A DNA stretch of 64,000 nt, taken from Thalassobaculum sp965228445 (lineage in GTDB: Bacteria > Pseudomonadota > Alphaproteobacteria > Thalassobaculales > Thalassobaculaceae). Shown in pieces: positions 53,149 to 61,784 of this stretch (its first letter is position 1; the number at the start of each line of letters is the position of its first letter). The notes below the pieces were generated by a model that saw only the letters and a program-made list of their open reading frames with translations, did no database searches and was not told the DNA's origin. Position numbers and translations under genes: made by a program. The stretch covers positions 4,650,001 to 4,714,000 of the forward strand of contig OZ245813.1 of assembly GCA_965228445.1 (NCBI GenBank). Reading direction: 5' to 3'.

Positions 53149-53165
53149 TTGGCCCGCCGTTTGCG
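53149..53165 (+). promoter_or_regulatory. Sigma-54 promoter of flagellin D
   Basis: TTGGCCCGCCGTTTGCG has -24 GG at 53151-53152 and -12 GC at 53163-53164, exactly ten bases apart, and looks like the fliK promoter. The predicted start at about 53176 gives a leader of about 88 bases. Confidence 0.75.
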
Positions 53166-53189
53166 GAGGTGGGAACGGACGGACCCAAC

Positions 53190-53203
53190 CCGGCAAACGC
53201 CGG
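53190..53203 (+). promoter_or_regulatory. Leader hairpin of flagellin D
   Basis: CCGGC-AAAC-GCCGG is a perfect 5-bp stem with an A-rich loop. The arms are the same as in flagellin B. It lies near the predicted 5' end of the message, 60 bases before the ATG, farther than in the other three flagellins. Confidence 0.5.
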
Positions 53204-53263
53204 AGATCGTGGCGGGGAGCCAGAGATCAGGGGTCAGCAGAAAGTTGACGAAGGAACAGAACG

Positions 53264-54091
53264 ATGGCTAGCAACTCTATCCTGACGAACCCCGAGGCCC
53301 TGGTCGCTCTTCGCAACCTCGAGCGGACCAACAGTCTCCTCGCCACCACGCAGAATCGTGTCTCCACCGGCCTGAAGGTCACCGGAGCGATCGATGACGC
53401 CTCCAACTTCGCGATTGCCCAGGGCATCCGCGGCGACATCAAGGCGCTCGGCGCGATCAGCCAGGGTCTGAACAACTCCAAGGGTATCGCCAACGTCGCG
53501 ATCGCCGGTGCCACCAGCATCTCGGATCTGCTGCAGACCGTGCGCCAGAAGCTGACGGAGCTGTCGAACGAAGGCATCACCACGACCCAGCGGCAGATCC
53601 TGACCAACGACTTCGCCGAGCTGCTGTCTCAGGCGGCCAACTTCATCGACAACGCGGTGTTCAACGGCGTCAACCTGCTCGACACGGCCGCTGCCGCGCC
53701 CAGCATCAACACGCTGTCGAACCTGGCCGGCGGAACGCTGACCCTGACCAACCAGGATCTACGCACCACGGTCCTGTCGCTCGCGGCGGCCACGGTCAAC
53801 TCGGCCAACGCGGCCCAGTCGGTCATCGCCAACGCCTACTCCAACCTGGAATCGGTGGTGAACGCGGCTCTCGGCTCGCTCGGTGCGGAAGCCCGCGCGC
53901 TCGACCTGCAGACCTCGTTCCTCGACCAGATCACCGACGCGACCGAAGAAGGTCTCGGCAACATCGTCGACGCCGACATGGCTCGCGAGAGCGCCCGACT
54001 GACCGCGTTGCAGGTCCGCCAGCAGCTCGGTGTGCAGGTTCTCGGCATCGCGAACCAGGCGCCGCAGATCCTGCTCGGCCTGTTCCAGTAA
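53264..54091 (+). CDS. Flagellin D
   Basis: A 275-residue flagellin close to B and C (TQNRVSTGLKVTGAIDDASN; ITDATEEGLGNIVDADMARE; VLGIANQAPQILLGLFQ). It begins MASNSILTNPEALVALRNLE. Ribosome site AAGGAA, with ACAGAAC before the ATG as in flagellin B. It has its own sigma-54 promoter and is followed by flaF copy 2. Confidence 0.96.
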   Translation: MASNSILTNPEALVALRNLERTNSLLATTQNRVSTGLKVTGAIDDASNFAIAQGIRGDIKALGAISQGLNNSKGIANVAIAGATSISDLLQTVRQKLTELSNEGITTTQRQILTNDFAELLSQAANFIDNAVFNGVNLLDTAAAAPSINTLSNLAGGTLTLTNQDLRTTVLSLAAATVNSANAAQSVIANAYSNLESVVNAALGSLGAEARALDLQTSFLDQITDATEEGLGNIVDADMARESARLTALQVRQQLGVQVLGIANQAPQILLGLFQ

Positions 54092-54093
54092 TC

Positions 54094-54114
54094 GGTGCCG
54101 GCACGATCGGCACC
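54094..54114 (+). terminator. Hairpin between flagellin D and flaF copy 2
   Basis: GGTGCCG and CGGCACC pair over 7 bp around a 7-base loop directly after the flagellin D stop. There is no T tract. It may lower expression of the downstream flaF relative to flagellin. Confidence 0.45.
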
Positions 54115-54178
54115 TCTGGACCGGAACCCGTCGCCGGCTAAGGGCGGGTGGGGCATGGTCGAGACGGAGGACTAAGGA

Positions 54179-54556
54179 ATGCGGGGATACGGTGCCTACA
54201 AGAACACGCAGGGAGCGACCGCCGTCCAGAACGGCCGCGACCTGGAATACCGGCTTCTTGCCCAGGTCACGGGCGGCCTGATGAAGGCCCGGGACGGCAA
54301 GGCCAGCCTCCAGGAGAAGTACAACTGGATCCTTCAGAACGAGAAGGTCTGGGGTGTGTTCCTGGCGGATGTGAACGACCCGGCCAACGCTCTGCCGCGC
54401 GCGCTGAAAGGCGGCATCGCGAGCCTGGCGCTCTGGGTCATCAAGGAAACCAAGTTCGTGATGTCCGACGACACCGCGCCGTTGGACGACCTGATCGAAA
54501 TCAACCGTCAGATCATGGCGGGCCTGAAACCCGAGCCGCAATCGATGGCCGGCTAG
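54179..54556 (+). CDS. flaF: FlaF family protein, copy 2
   Basis: A 125-residue FlaF paralogue (GYGAYKNTQGATAVQNGRDL, then WILQNEKVWGVFLADVN and LPRALKGGIASLALWVIKET) without the Ser/Thr tail of copy 1. Ribosome site is good (GGAGG and AAGGA). It is 87 bases after flagellin D, and no flbT accompanies it. It may serve flagellin D specifically. Confidence 0.88.
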   Translation: MRGYGAYKNTQGATAVQNGRDLEYRLLAQVTGGLMKARDGKASLQEKYNWILQNEKVWGVFLADVNDPANALPRALKGGIASLALWVIKETKFVMSDDTAPLDDLIEINRQIMAGLKPEPQSMAG

Positions 54557-54576
54557 GCCAGCCGCCGGCGCAGAGA

Positions 54577-54593
54577 CGGCACGGTTCTTGCTT
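54577..54593 (+). promoter_or_regulatory. Sigma-54 promoter of flgK-flgL
   Basis: CGGCACG-N4-TTGCTT fits TGGCACG-N4-TTGCW almost exactly; -24 GG is at 54578-54579 and -12 GC at 54590-54591. The predicted start is about 54603, some 23 bases before the flgK ATG. Confidence 0.85.
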
Positions 54594-54625
54594 GTCATTC
54601 TCTGTGTCAATCGTAAGGAACCGTC

Positions 54626-56059
54626 ATGAGTCTCCTTTCCGCCCTTACCACCGCCGCCAGCGGCCTGAATGCGGCCCAGGCCGGGATCGACATCGCCTCG
54701 CGGAACATCACCAATGCGGGCGTTGAGGGCTACACCAAGAAGACCCAGACCCAGACGACGCGGATCATCGACGGCCAGAGCAGCACGGTCCGGATCGAGC
54801 AGATCACCCGCCTGGTCAACAGCCAGCTGCAGACCGATGTGCGTAACCAGACCTCCACGGTGGAGGAACTGAAGGTCATCGACGATTTCCTCGGGCGCCT
54901 TGAGCTGGAGTTCGGCCGCCCCGAGGACAACGCGTCGATCTCGGCAAAAATTACCGATCTGAAGAAGTCGTTCCAGGTGCTGGCGACCAACCCGGACTCC
55001 TCGACCGCGCAGGCCGACGTGCTGCGCGCGGCGACGGCGGTGGCGGAATCGTTCCAGTCCCTGTCGGGCGCAGTCCAGGACCTGCGCGCCGAGGCCGATA
55101 CCCGGATCGCCGAGTCGGTCGACAACATCAACGAGGCCCTGGAGAACATCGAGAAGCTGAACGGCGAGATCGGCGCGCGCAGCGCGGTCGGCGAGTCGAC
55201 GGCCGATCTGGAGGACGAGCGCGACCGCTGGGTCGCCAAGCTGTCCGAAGAGATGGATATCCAGACCTTCAACCGGCCGAACGGCACGATCGCGATCATG
55301 ACCGGCGGCAGCGACTTCCTGCTCGACCAGACCGCGGTGACCCTGACCTTCAACCCGACCAACACCGTCGGGCCGGACGTGGGCCTGAACGCCGTGTTCC
55401 TGGATAACGGGTTCAATGCGCCGTTCTCGATCAACGCCAGCATCAACAGCGGCAAGCTCGGCGGACTGCTGGAGCTGCGCGACACCATTCTGCCGCTGGC
55501 CCAGGATCAGCTCGACTCGCTGGCCTTCGAGCTGTCGCAACAGTTCGACACCATCAACGTCGGCGGCAACACCGCGAACATCGACCTGTTCGTCGATGCC
55601 GGCAACGCGCTCCCGGGCGGCGATCAGGGCTTCTCGGCGCAGATCAAGGTCAACCCGACCGTCACCGCGACCCCGACCATCCTGCGCGACGGCAACGGCG
55701 GTACGTTCGTCTCCAGCGGCGTGAGCGACAACTCGTTGGCGCTCGCGGTGATCGACATGTTCGACACCGCCCAGGCCTTCGTCGCGGTGAACGGCCTCAA
55801 CGGCACCGCCACGATCGAGGAATTCGCCGCCGAGCTAGTGTCCTACCAGGCCAACCAGAAGGCGGATTTCGAAAGCCAGCTCGGGTTCCAGGACCAGGTC
55901 CGGAACCTGCTGGAGGAACGGCTCCGCGACGAAAGCGGCGTCAATGTCGACGAGGAACTCGCCAGCCTCATCCAGTTGGAAAGCGCGTTCGCGGCGTCCG
56001 CACGGGTGCTGTCGTCGGTGCAGGATGCACTCGACGAGCTCCTGGGCGTCATTCGATAA
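54626..56059 (+). CDS. flgK: Flagellar hook-filament junction protein FlgK
   Basis: A 477-residue HAP1. The N-terminal motif is LLSALTTAASGLNAAQAGID, then SRNITNAGVEGYTKK. The C-terminal end has SGVNVDEELASLIQLESAFA and SSVQDALDELLGVIR. It lacks the larger inserted domain of enterobacterial FlgK (about 550). It is 19 bases before flgL and has its own sigma-54 promoter. Confidence 0.96.
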   Translation: MSLLSALTTAASGLNAAQAGIDIASRNITNAGVEGYTKKTQTQTTRIIDGQSSTVRIEQITRLVNSQLQTDVRNQTSTVEELKVIDDFLGRLELEFGRPEDNASISAKITDLKKSFQVLATNPDSSTAQADVLRAATAVAESFQSLSGAVQDLRAEADTRIAESVDNINEALENIEKLNGEIGARSAVGESTADLEDERDRWVAKLSEEMDIQTFNRPNGTIAIMTGGSDFLLDQTAVTLTFNPTNTVGPDVGLNAVFLDNGFNAPFSINASINSGKLGGLLELRDTILPLAQDQLDSLAFELSQQFDTINVGGNTANIDLFVDAGNALPGGDQGFSAQIKVNPTVTATPTILRDGNGGTFVSSGVSDNSLALAVIDMFDTAQAFVAVNGLNGTATIEEFAAELVSYQANQKADFESQLGFQDQVRNLLEERLRDESGVNVDEELASLIQLESAFAASARVLSSVQDALDELLGVIR

Positions 56060-56078
56060 CGGCCTAGAGGGCTAGATC

Positions 56079-57065
56079 ATGCGTATTTCGACTCTGAGCC
56101 AGAACCTGCGGATCGACAACTCGATCACGTCGGTGCAACGCCGGATCGCGGATGCCCAGCAGCAGATCTCTACGGGCAAGCGGAGTCAGGTCTACAGCGG
56201 CTTCAGCGGGCAGGACACGCGCCTGCTCATCACCCTGAAGGAGCAGCGGACCTCGGCCGATTCCTACATCAACTCGATCAACAACACGAAGGTGAAGACC
56301 GAGACGATCGACGCGACCCTGCAGCAGATGACCACGGTCACCGAGGAACTGCGCACCCAGCTCTACGAGCAGGTCGAAGGCCTGTTCGAGCAGTCCTCCC
56401 TGGCACTGTCGACCTTCGCCACGGCGGCGATCAATCAGATGGCCAACCTTCTGAACCAGACCACCGACGGCAAGTACCTGTTCAACGGCGCCGATACCAA
56501 TACCCAGCCGGTCATCGATCCGGCGACGACCCAGGGCGCCTATGCCCAGCCGGCGCTCGCCGGCGGCTCGGCCGGCATCATCGCCGCCGCCGAGGCCTTC
56601 TTCGACGTCGACACGAACTGGAACAACGTGACCACCCCGGCACCCGGATCGCTGTCGGTGCGCGTCGACCAGGGGGTCGATCTGACCTACGGCGAGCTGG
56701 CGAACGACAGTTCGACGTTCGAGGAGGTGTTCGATGTGCTGTACGCATTCTCCAACACGACCTTTACCGCCGGCGACGATGCCGAGTACCGCAACCTGGT
56801 GAACTGGGGGATCGGCAAGATCGAGGCCGCCCTGGACCTGATGAACGACATGGTCGGGCAGAACGGCGTGGTCGGCAGCGAGATGCTCAGCCGTCAGCAG
56901 TCGCACAAGGAGACGATCCTCCTGCTGGAGACCCAGATCGGCAACATCGAGGATGTCGATCCCTACGAGGCGGTCGCCGAATTCCAGACGCTGCAGGCCC
57001 AGCTCGAGGCGTCGTTCCAGACCACGGCCGTGCTGCGCAACTTGAGCCTTACGCGCTTCATTTAA
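56079..57065 (+). CDS. flgL: Flagellar hook-filament junction protein FlgL
   Basis: A 328-residue HAP3 of the flagellin fold. The N-terminal segment is RISTLSQNLRIDNSITSVQR, then QQQISTGKRSQVYSG. The centre has YLFNGADTNTQPV, and the C-terminal end has DPYEAVAEFQTLQAQLEASF. It follows flgK closely in one operon. Confidence 0.95.
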   Translation: MRISTLSQNLRIDNSITSVQRRIADAQQQISTGKRSQVYSGFSGQDTRLLITLKEQRTSADSYINSINNTKVKTETIDATLQQMTTVTEELRTQLYEQVEGLFEQSSLALSTFATAAINQMANLLNQTTDGKYLFNGADTNTQPVIDPATTQGAYAQPALAGGSAGIIAAAEAFFDVDTNWNNVTTPAPGSLSVRVDQGVDLTYGELANDSSTFEEVFDVLYAFSNTTFTAGDDAEYRNLVNWGIGKIEAALDLMNDMVGQNGVVGSEMLSRQQSHKETILLLETQIGNIEDVDPYEAVAEFQTLQAQLEASFQTTAVLRNLSLTRFI

Positions 57066-57208
57066 CGTAGTCTTCACCGGGCGCGTCTGCGCCGTCCGGG
57101 TCTGAGCGTCCCTGACCCTGCGGTGCCCCAGGCTTGCGGCATCGCAGCGGAATATTATATGATTTAGATTGGTAGGAAGTATGGCATCGCTCCAGAATGG
57201 AGGAGCCC

Positions 57209-57769
57209 GTGGACATACGCAGTGCAACCGGTTCAGCAGGCGCGGCAAGCGATCCGCGGACGGTTGCCCGCGAGTCCTCCACGTCGGCTGCGGCGCGCCC
57301 TGCCACCAGCGCCAGCACCGCCCCCGATCCCGCCCTGGATACGCCGGCCGAAGCCCAGCAGTCGTCGGCGTCGGGGCAGTTCTATGTCAGCCCCTTCCTC
57401 ACGTTCGATTCGCGCTCGCTGACCGTGATCTTTCAGGTGCGGGACACCGAGTCCGGCGACGTCACGCGACAGTTTCCGGCCGAGTCGGTGGTCGAGCGAT
57501 ATCGCCGCGATCCGTCGTCCCGTCCCTTCGTCCTTCCCGAACCGGAACCCAGAGGGGAAGAGCAGGCCGGTCCGCCGCCGCCGACCATCGGCGGCCCGGT
57601 TACCGAGGCTTTGCGGGAGCAGGATGGCGCCGACGCGGCACCGACGGGCGCCCCGACCTCGGATGCCGGCGGCTCTCCCGAGCCCGCCGCCGCGGACCCC
57701 CGGCCGGCGCAACCCGCCCCCCCTGCCATCGCGCCCAATGGCCGGACCAGCATTGACCTTGTTGCCTGA
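57209..57769 (+). CDS. FlaG-like protein with Pro/Ala-rich tails
   Basis: A 186-residue protein. The central block FDSRSLTVIFQVRDTESGDV, then TRQFPAESVVERYR matches the FlaG pattern (a residue pair, VxVxDxxTGEVIRQIPxEE). Long N- and C-terminal regions rich in Ala, Ser and Pro lie on either side. I take the GTG at 57209 because GGAGGAG lies just before it; an ATG at 57197 overlaps that site and gives four more residues. FlaG genes usually sit near flagellins and affect filament length. Confidence 0.65.
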   Translation: MDIRSATGSAGAASDPRTVARESSTSAAARPATSASTAPDPALDTPAEAQQSSASGQFYVSPFLTFDSRSLTVIFQVRDTESGDVTRQFPAESVVERYRRDPSSRPFVLPEPEPRGEEQAGPPPPTIGGPVTEALREQDGADAAPTGAPTSDAGGSPEPAAADPRPAQPAPPAIAPNGRTSIDLVA

Positions 57770-57886
57770 ACCGATGGGCGCAGGTACCTGAACCGTATCG
57801 AGATTGTCTTTGAGCGCGTACTTCGTCGTAACAATATGTGGTACGTTGACGGCAATCGGTATCCATCCGTGGCGGAGTAATTCTGC

Positions 57887-58846
57887 ATGACCGTTGACGA
57901 TGACCTGCAACCTAAACTCGTCGCCGCTGTCCGCCATCATGAGGCGGGCGAGTTCGAGCAGGCTCGCGATCTCTATGTCGAGATCCTCAACGTCGATCCC
58001 CAGCATGAGCGCGCGCTTCACCTGGCCGGTCTGCTCTGTCTGCAATGCGGCGAGATGGAGGGGGCCAAGGGGCTGCTGAGCGCCGCGGCTGACCTGGATC
58101 CGTCGAACGCGGCCTATCCGAACCATATCGGCACGGCGGAACTCAAGCTGGGCGATCTCCTGGCCGCCGACCGACGGTTCGACAAGGCGATCGAGCTCGA
58201 TCCCGACTATCTCGAGGCGCATTTCAACAAGGCGCTGACCCTACGCGGACTGGACAATCTTCCAGGTGCGGCGGCCTGCCTCGACCGGGCGATCCAGATC
58301 GATCCCAAGGCGTCCGAAGTGCTGGTGTGGCGCGGCGTGGTCGGCCGGGAGCTGGGCGAGGGCGTCGACGCGGTCCAGTTCCTCGTCCGCGCGGTCGAGG
58401 TCAATCCGGACAATGTCAACGCGTTCTATCAGCTCGGCGAATCCTTCGCGGATCTCGGGGAGTACGAGCAGGCGGAAGAATGTTTCCGTGCGGCCATCGA
58501 GCGGGCGCCGGAGGTGACCGCCTTCCGGGGCAAGCTGGCAAGCTGCCTGGGCCAGCTCGGCCGCGTTACCGAAGCGATGAGCGAGTTCGAGGCGGCGCTT
58601 GCCGGCAATCCCGACGACCCGGCGCTGCTGGGCGGGCTTGCCTGGCTCAAGGCGGAGACCGGCGAGTTGGGGGCGGCGCGCAAGGCGGCGGTCCGTTCGA
58701 TCGAGATCGACCCGCAGAGCATCGACGGGCATTTCGCCATGGCGAAGATCCACGCGCTGGCCGGAGAGGCAGATCTTGCCGAGGCGTCGCGGTCGCGCGT
58801 GCGCGAACTGGCGCCGGACAACGCGCGCTATCTGTCTGAACTGTAA
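57887..58846 (+). CDS. TPR-repeat protein without a glycosyltransferase domain
   Basis: A 319-residue protein made almost entirely of tetratricopeptide repeats, about nine units of 34 residues (AGEFEQARDLYVEILNVDPQ; GDLLAADRRFDKAIELDPDY and so on). It has no signal peptide and no GT motif. It could be an adaptor that binds flagellin or the related TPR-GT proteins, since it is in the same cluster. That role is speculative. Confidence 0.8.
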   Translation: MTVDDDLQPKLVAAVRHHEAGEFEQARDLYVEILNVDPQHERALHLAGLLCLQCGEMEGAKGLLSAAADLDPSNAAYPNHIGTAELKLGDLLAADRRFDKAIELDPDYLEAHFNKALTLRGLDNLPGAAACLDRAIQIDPKASEVLVWRGVVGRELGEGVDAVQFLVRAVEVNPDNVNAFYQLGESFADLGEYEQAEECFRAAIERAPEVTAFRGKLASCLGQLGRVTEAMSEFEAALAGNPDDPALLGGLAWLKAETGELGAARKAAVRSIEIDPQSIDGHFAMAKIHALAGEADLAEASRSRVRELAPDNARYLSEL

Positions 58847-58961
58847 GCCCGTCCCGACCCAAAGGACGCATCGCTCCCCCCGGCAGGGTTTGCCGGGTTG
58901 GCCGCGGTGGGACGGAACGGCCGGCCAGCGTTGGAGCACTATCAAAGACAGAGCAGCGTCA

Positions 58962-58989
58962 CGCGATCAGATGTCTCCATCTGATCGCG
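58962..58989. terminator. Perfect hairpin between convergent TPR and FlgN-like genes
   Basis: CGCGATCAGATG and CATCTGATCGCG form a perfect 12-bp stem with a TCTC loop, just after the stop of the minus-strand FlgN-like gene and 116 bases after the TPR stop. There is no clear T tract on either side; it may serve both genes. Confidence 0.65.
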
Positions 58990-58996
58990 ATGTGCG

Positions 58997-59455
58997 CTAC
59001 AGTGTGCGGCTCATGAGCTGGCCGGCACTGCCGGCGGCCGCATAGGCGCCGTAGCCGCGCTGAACCGAGGCCTTGCGGCCGGTCTGGGCGGAGGCGGTCT
59101 CGGGCAGGCCCCGGGCCTTGCGCACGCCGCTGATGATCAGGTTGACCATCTTGTCGGTGGCGTCCTGCGCCGCCTTCAGCGCCAGCATGTTCTCCGACAG
59201 GGTTTCCCGGAACACCTGGTAGAGGGAGCGGAGCTCCGAGCGTTCCTCGGTCGACAGGGTGTCGATCGCGCTCAGGTTCTCCTTGATCGCCCGCTGGTGG
59301 ATCTCGAAGGCCTGGCTCAGCTTGACCTTGTGGCGCTGGATCTTCTCCACCTGGTCGTACTGCTTGTCCCGGACCAGCTCGGTTTCCTTGCGCATCAGCG
59401 CCATGAGCTGGGTCATCGACTCGACGAAATGCTGGATCAGTTCACGAGAGTCCAT
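58997..59455 (-). CDS. FlgN-like flagellar chaperone
   Basis: A 152-residue helical protein. The segment ELIQHFVESMTQLMALMRKE, then KIQRHKVKLSQAFEIHQRAI and LRSLYQVFRETLSENMLALK fits the FlgN family, which escorts FlgK and FlgL. Its TGATG overlap with the rod-binding gene supports the start at 59455. Identity as FlgN is by pattern and position, since the family is poorly conserved. Confidence 0.65.
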   Translation of the reverse strand: MDSRELIQHFVESMTQLMALMRKETELVRDKQYDQVEKIQRHKVKLSQAFEIHQRAIKENLSAIDTLSTEERSELRSLYQVFRETLSENMLALKAAQDATDKMVNLIISGVRKARGLPETASAQTGRKASVQRGYGAYAAAGSAGQLMSRTL

Positions 59456-59805
59456 CACACGGCCTCCTGCAGCGTCAGCAGCTGCTTCTCGATGGTGTCC
59501 GCGAGGCCGATACCGCCCCGGTTGGCAAAGGATTTGGTGATCTCTTCGACATAGAAGTCGCGCCACGTCTCTTCGGCGTGTCCGCCGCCGAAGACGCCGT
59601 CGCTGCCGATGCCCTTGAACATGTGACCCATCATCTGGGACAGGAACTGGGCCTCGAACTTCTCGGCGGTCTCGCGCACGGCCTGGCGGTCCTTGGCGCG
59701 GGCGGCGGCCTGGATCTCGGCGGCGGTGTTCGCGGTGGCGCTGCGGCTGCGGGTCAGCGCCAGATCGGCGGTGCCCAGATTGGCCATGGACAGGTTGGCG
59801 GTCAT
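59455..59805 (-). CDS. Rod-binding protein (FlgJ N-terminal domain-like)
   Basis: A 116-residue protein corresponding only to the FlgJ N-terminal rod-cap domain: AEKFEAQFLSQMMGHMFKGI, then GGGHAEETWRDFYVEEITKS and GIGLADTIEKQL. The C-terminal muramidase of enterobacterial FlgJ is absent, as in other alphaproteobacteria. It lies between flgI and the FlgN-like gene. Confidence 0.88.
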   Translation of the reverse strand: MTANLSMANLGTADLALTRSRSATANTAAEIQAAARAKDRQAVRETAEKFEAQFLSQMMGHMFKGIGSDGVFGGGHAEETWRDFYVEEITKSFANRGGIGLADTIEKQLLTLQEAV

Positions 59806-59819
59806 CGGTCCGTCCTCCC

Positions 59820-60941
59820 TCAGAGCACTTCGAGTTCGGCCTGCAGGGCGCCGGACGCCTTGATGGCCTGCAGGATGGAGATCATGTCGCGTGGGCCCAC
59901 GCCCAGGGCGTTCAGACCGTCCACCAGTTCCTGGAGGGTGACCGTGGTCGGCAGCACCGTCAGGCGGTTGTCGCTCTCGTCGTCGATCTCGATCTGGGTG
60001 CGCGGCACCTCCACCGTCTCGCCGGTCTGGCTGAACGGCTGCGGCTGGCTGACCTGCGGGGTCTCGGTGATGCGGATCGTCAGGTTGCCCTGGGCGATGG
60101 CGACGGTGTTGATGCGGACGTTCTCGCCCATGACGATCACGCCGGTCTGCTCGTCGATCACCACCTTGGCGATGTTGTCCGGGGTGACGCGGAGCTGCTC
60201 GATATCGGTGATCAGCGCGACCGCGTTGTTGCGGTATGCGTCGGGCACCAGCATGCGCACGGTGCCGCTGTCCACGGACTGGGCGATCGGGCCGCCGACA
60301 AAGGCGTTGATCGCCTGAGCGATGCGGCGCGAGGTGGTGAAGTCCGGATTGCGCAGGGCGATCCGCACGGTCTCCATCGAGTTGAGCTTGAAGTCGATCT
60401 CGCGTTCGACGATGGCGCCGTTGGCGATCCGGCCGCCGGTCGGCACGCCGCGGCTCACCGAGGCGGCGGCGCCCTGGGCGGAGAACGCGCCGGTGGCGAC
60501 CGGGCCCTGGGCAACGGCGTAGACCTCACCGTCGGCGCCGACCAGCGGCGTCACCAGCAGCGTGCCGCCCAGCAGGTCCTCGGCATCGCCGATGGCGGAG
60601 ATGCTGACATCGATCCGCGTACCCTGGGTGGTGAAGGCGGGCAGGGTCGCGGTGACCATGACCGCGGCCACGTTGTCGGTGCTCAGGCTGCTGTCGCGGG
60701 AGTTGACCCCGAGACGCTCGAGCATGCCGACCAGGCTCTCACGGGTAAAGATTGCCGAGCCCAGCGAGTCGCCGGTGCCGTTCAGGCCGACCACCAGGCC
60801 GTAGCCGATCAGCATGTTCTCGCGCACGCCTTCGAAGTCGACGATGTCCTTGATTCGCGTCTGGGCGCCCGCGGCGGTGGCGGTCAGCACCAGGAGGGTC
60901 AGCCCGGTCGCGATGCCCTTCAGGAAGCGTGTCAGCGTCAT
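59820..60941 (-). CDS. flgI: Flagellar P-ring protein FlgI
   Basis: A 373-residue periplasmic ring protein. A signal peptide spans about residues 1-26 (ending AAGAQT). Then RIKDIVDFEGVRENMLIGYG, then VGLNGTGDS and later VGPRDMISILQAIKASGALQ are family hallmarks. I start at 60941 (MTLTRF). A sigma-54 promoter lies 77 bases upstream. It heads an operon with rod-binding and FlgN-like genes. Confidence 0.96.
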   Translation of the reverse strand: MTLTRFLKGIATGLTLLVLTATAAGAQTRIKDIVDFEGVRENMLIGYGLVVGLNGTGDSLGSAIFTRESLVGMLERLGVNSRDSSLSTDNVAAVMVTATLPAFTTQGTRIDVSISAIGDAEDLLGGTLLVTPLVGADGEVYAVAQGPVATGAFSAQGAAASVSRGVPTGGRIANGAIVEREIDFKLNSMETVRIALRNPDFTTSRRIAQAINAFVGGPIAQSVDSGTVRMLVPDAYRNNAVALITDIEQLRVTPDNIAKVVIDEQTGVIVMGENVRINTVAIAQGNLTIRITETPQVSQPQPFSQTGETVEVPRTQIEIDDESDNRLTVLPTTVTLQELVDGLNALGVGPRDMISILQAIKASGALQAELEVL

Positions 60942-61017
60942 CGTCTCATTCCCCGCGTTTCGCGCGTCTTGGCTCGAATGCCGTTTCTGCCGGGTTCTCC
61001 GGTCTCGCCAGGGGATA

Positions 61018-61034
61018 TGCGAGTTTCGTGCCAA
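61018..61034 (-). promoter_or_regulatory. Sigma-54 promoter of flgI
   Basis: On the minus strand: TTGGCACGAAACTCGCA. The -24 TGGCACG is perfect and the -12 reads TCGC for TTGC, with GG and GC ten bases apart. The predicted start is about 61007, some 66 bases before flgI. Confidence 0.7.
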
Positions 61035-61227
61035 CCCTGGATGCGGCGTGTTCTGGCACTGCATGTCGCCGGTTCGTCTGCCGGTGGCGGTCGTGATATA
61101 AGGCAATCTATGGCGGGCGATGCGGTCCGGTAGGGGGCCGTGACGCCCGCATTTGCTCTGACGGTGAAAGAATTGCAGGATATGAGCCAGCGCCGCGTCG
61201 CGACCGCCACGGCAATTGAGGCTTCTC

Positions 61228-61644
61228 ATGAAGGTTGATCCCACCAAGATCAGCGGCGTTTCCCAGGCGAAGCGCACCAAGAAGTCGTCGTCGACGGGCG
61301 GCTCGGCCTTTGCCGACATGATCTCGGAGACCGATGCGACTGAGCGGGCGAGCGGCCCGGCGCCGACCTCGTCGGTCGACTCGGTCTTCGCCCTGCAGTC
61401 GGTCGGCGACCGCGAGGGCAATGCACGCAAGGCCAGGGAACGGGCCGAGCTGATGCTGTCCCGGCTGGAAGACATCCGCGACGGTCTGCTGATGGGCATG
61501 GTTCCCACGGACCGCCTGCAGGACCTCGCGACGGCGGCCCGTCAGCAGCGCGAGGAACTCGACGATCCCCGTCTTTCGGAAATCCTCGACGACATTGAAC
61601 TGCGTGCACGAGTCGAGCTTGCGAAACTGGGTCGAAGCGTGTAA
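61228..61644 (+). CDS. fliX: Flagellar assembly regulator FliX
   Basis: A 138-residue protein (KVDPTKISGVSQAKRTKKSS, then GSAFADMI and ARERAELMLSRLEDIRDGLL). In Caulobacter FliX binds FlbD and couples flagellar assembly state to sigma-54 transcription. Here FlbD is encoded 28 kb away in the fliF operon. The ATG at 61228 has TGAGG upstream. It is divergent from flgI. Confidence 0.85.
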   Translation: MKVDPTKISGVSQAKRTKKSSSTGGSAFADMISETDATERASGPAPTSSVDSVFALQSVGDREGNARKARERAELMLSRLEDIRDGLLMGMVPTDRLQDLATAARQQREELDDPRLSEILDDIELRARVELAKLGRSV

Positions 61645-61784
61645 CCCCACGCGCGTCGCCGTCGGCGGTATCCGCGTAAAGCCACCGGCCATCGGCGATA
61701 TCTGCCAGTTCCCCCTGGAGCCGCTGCGCTTGCCGGCTGCTCCGTGGGAGCCGGTCGCGATCGCAGACGCGTGGAGGATTTCGG

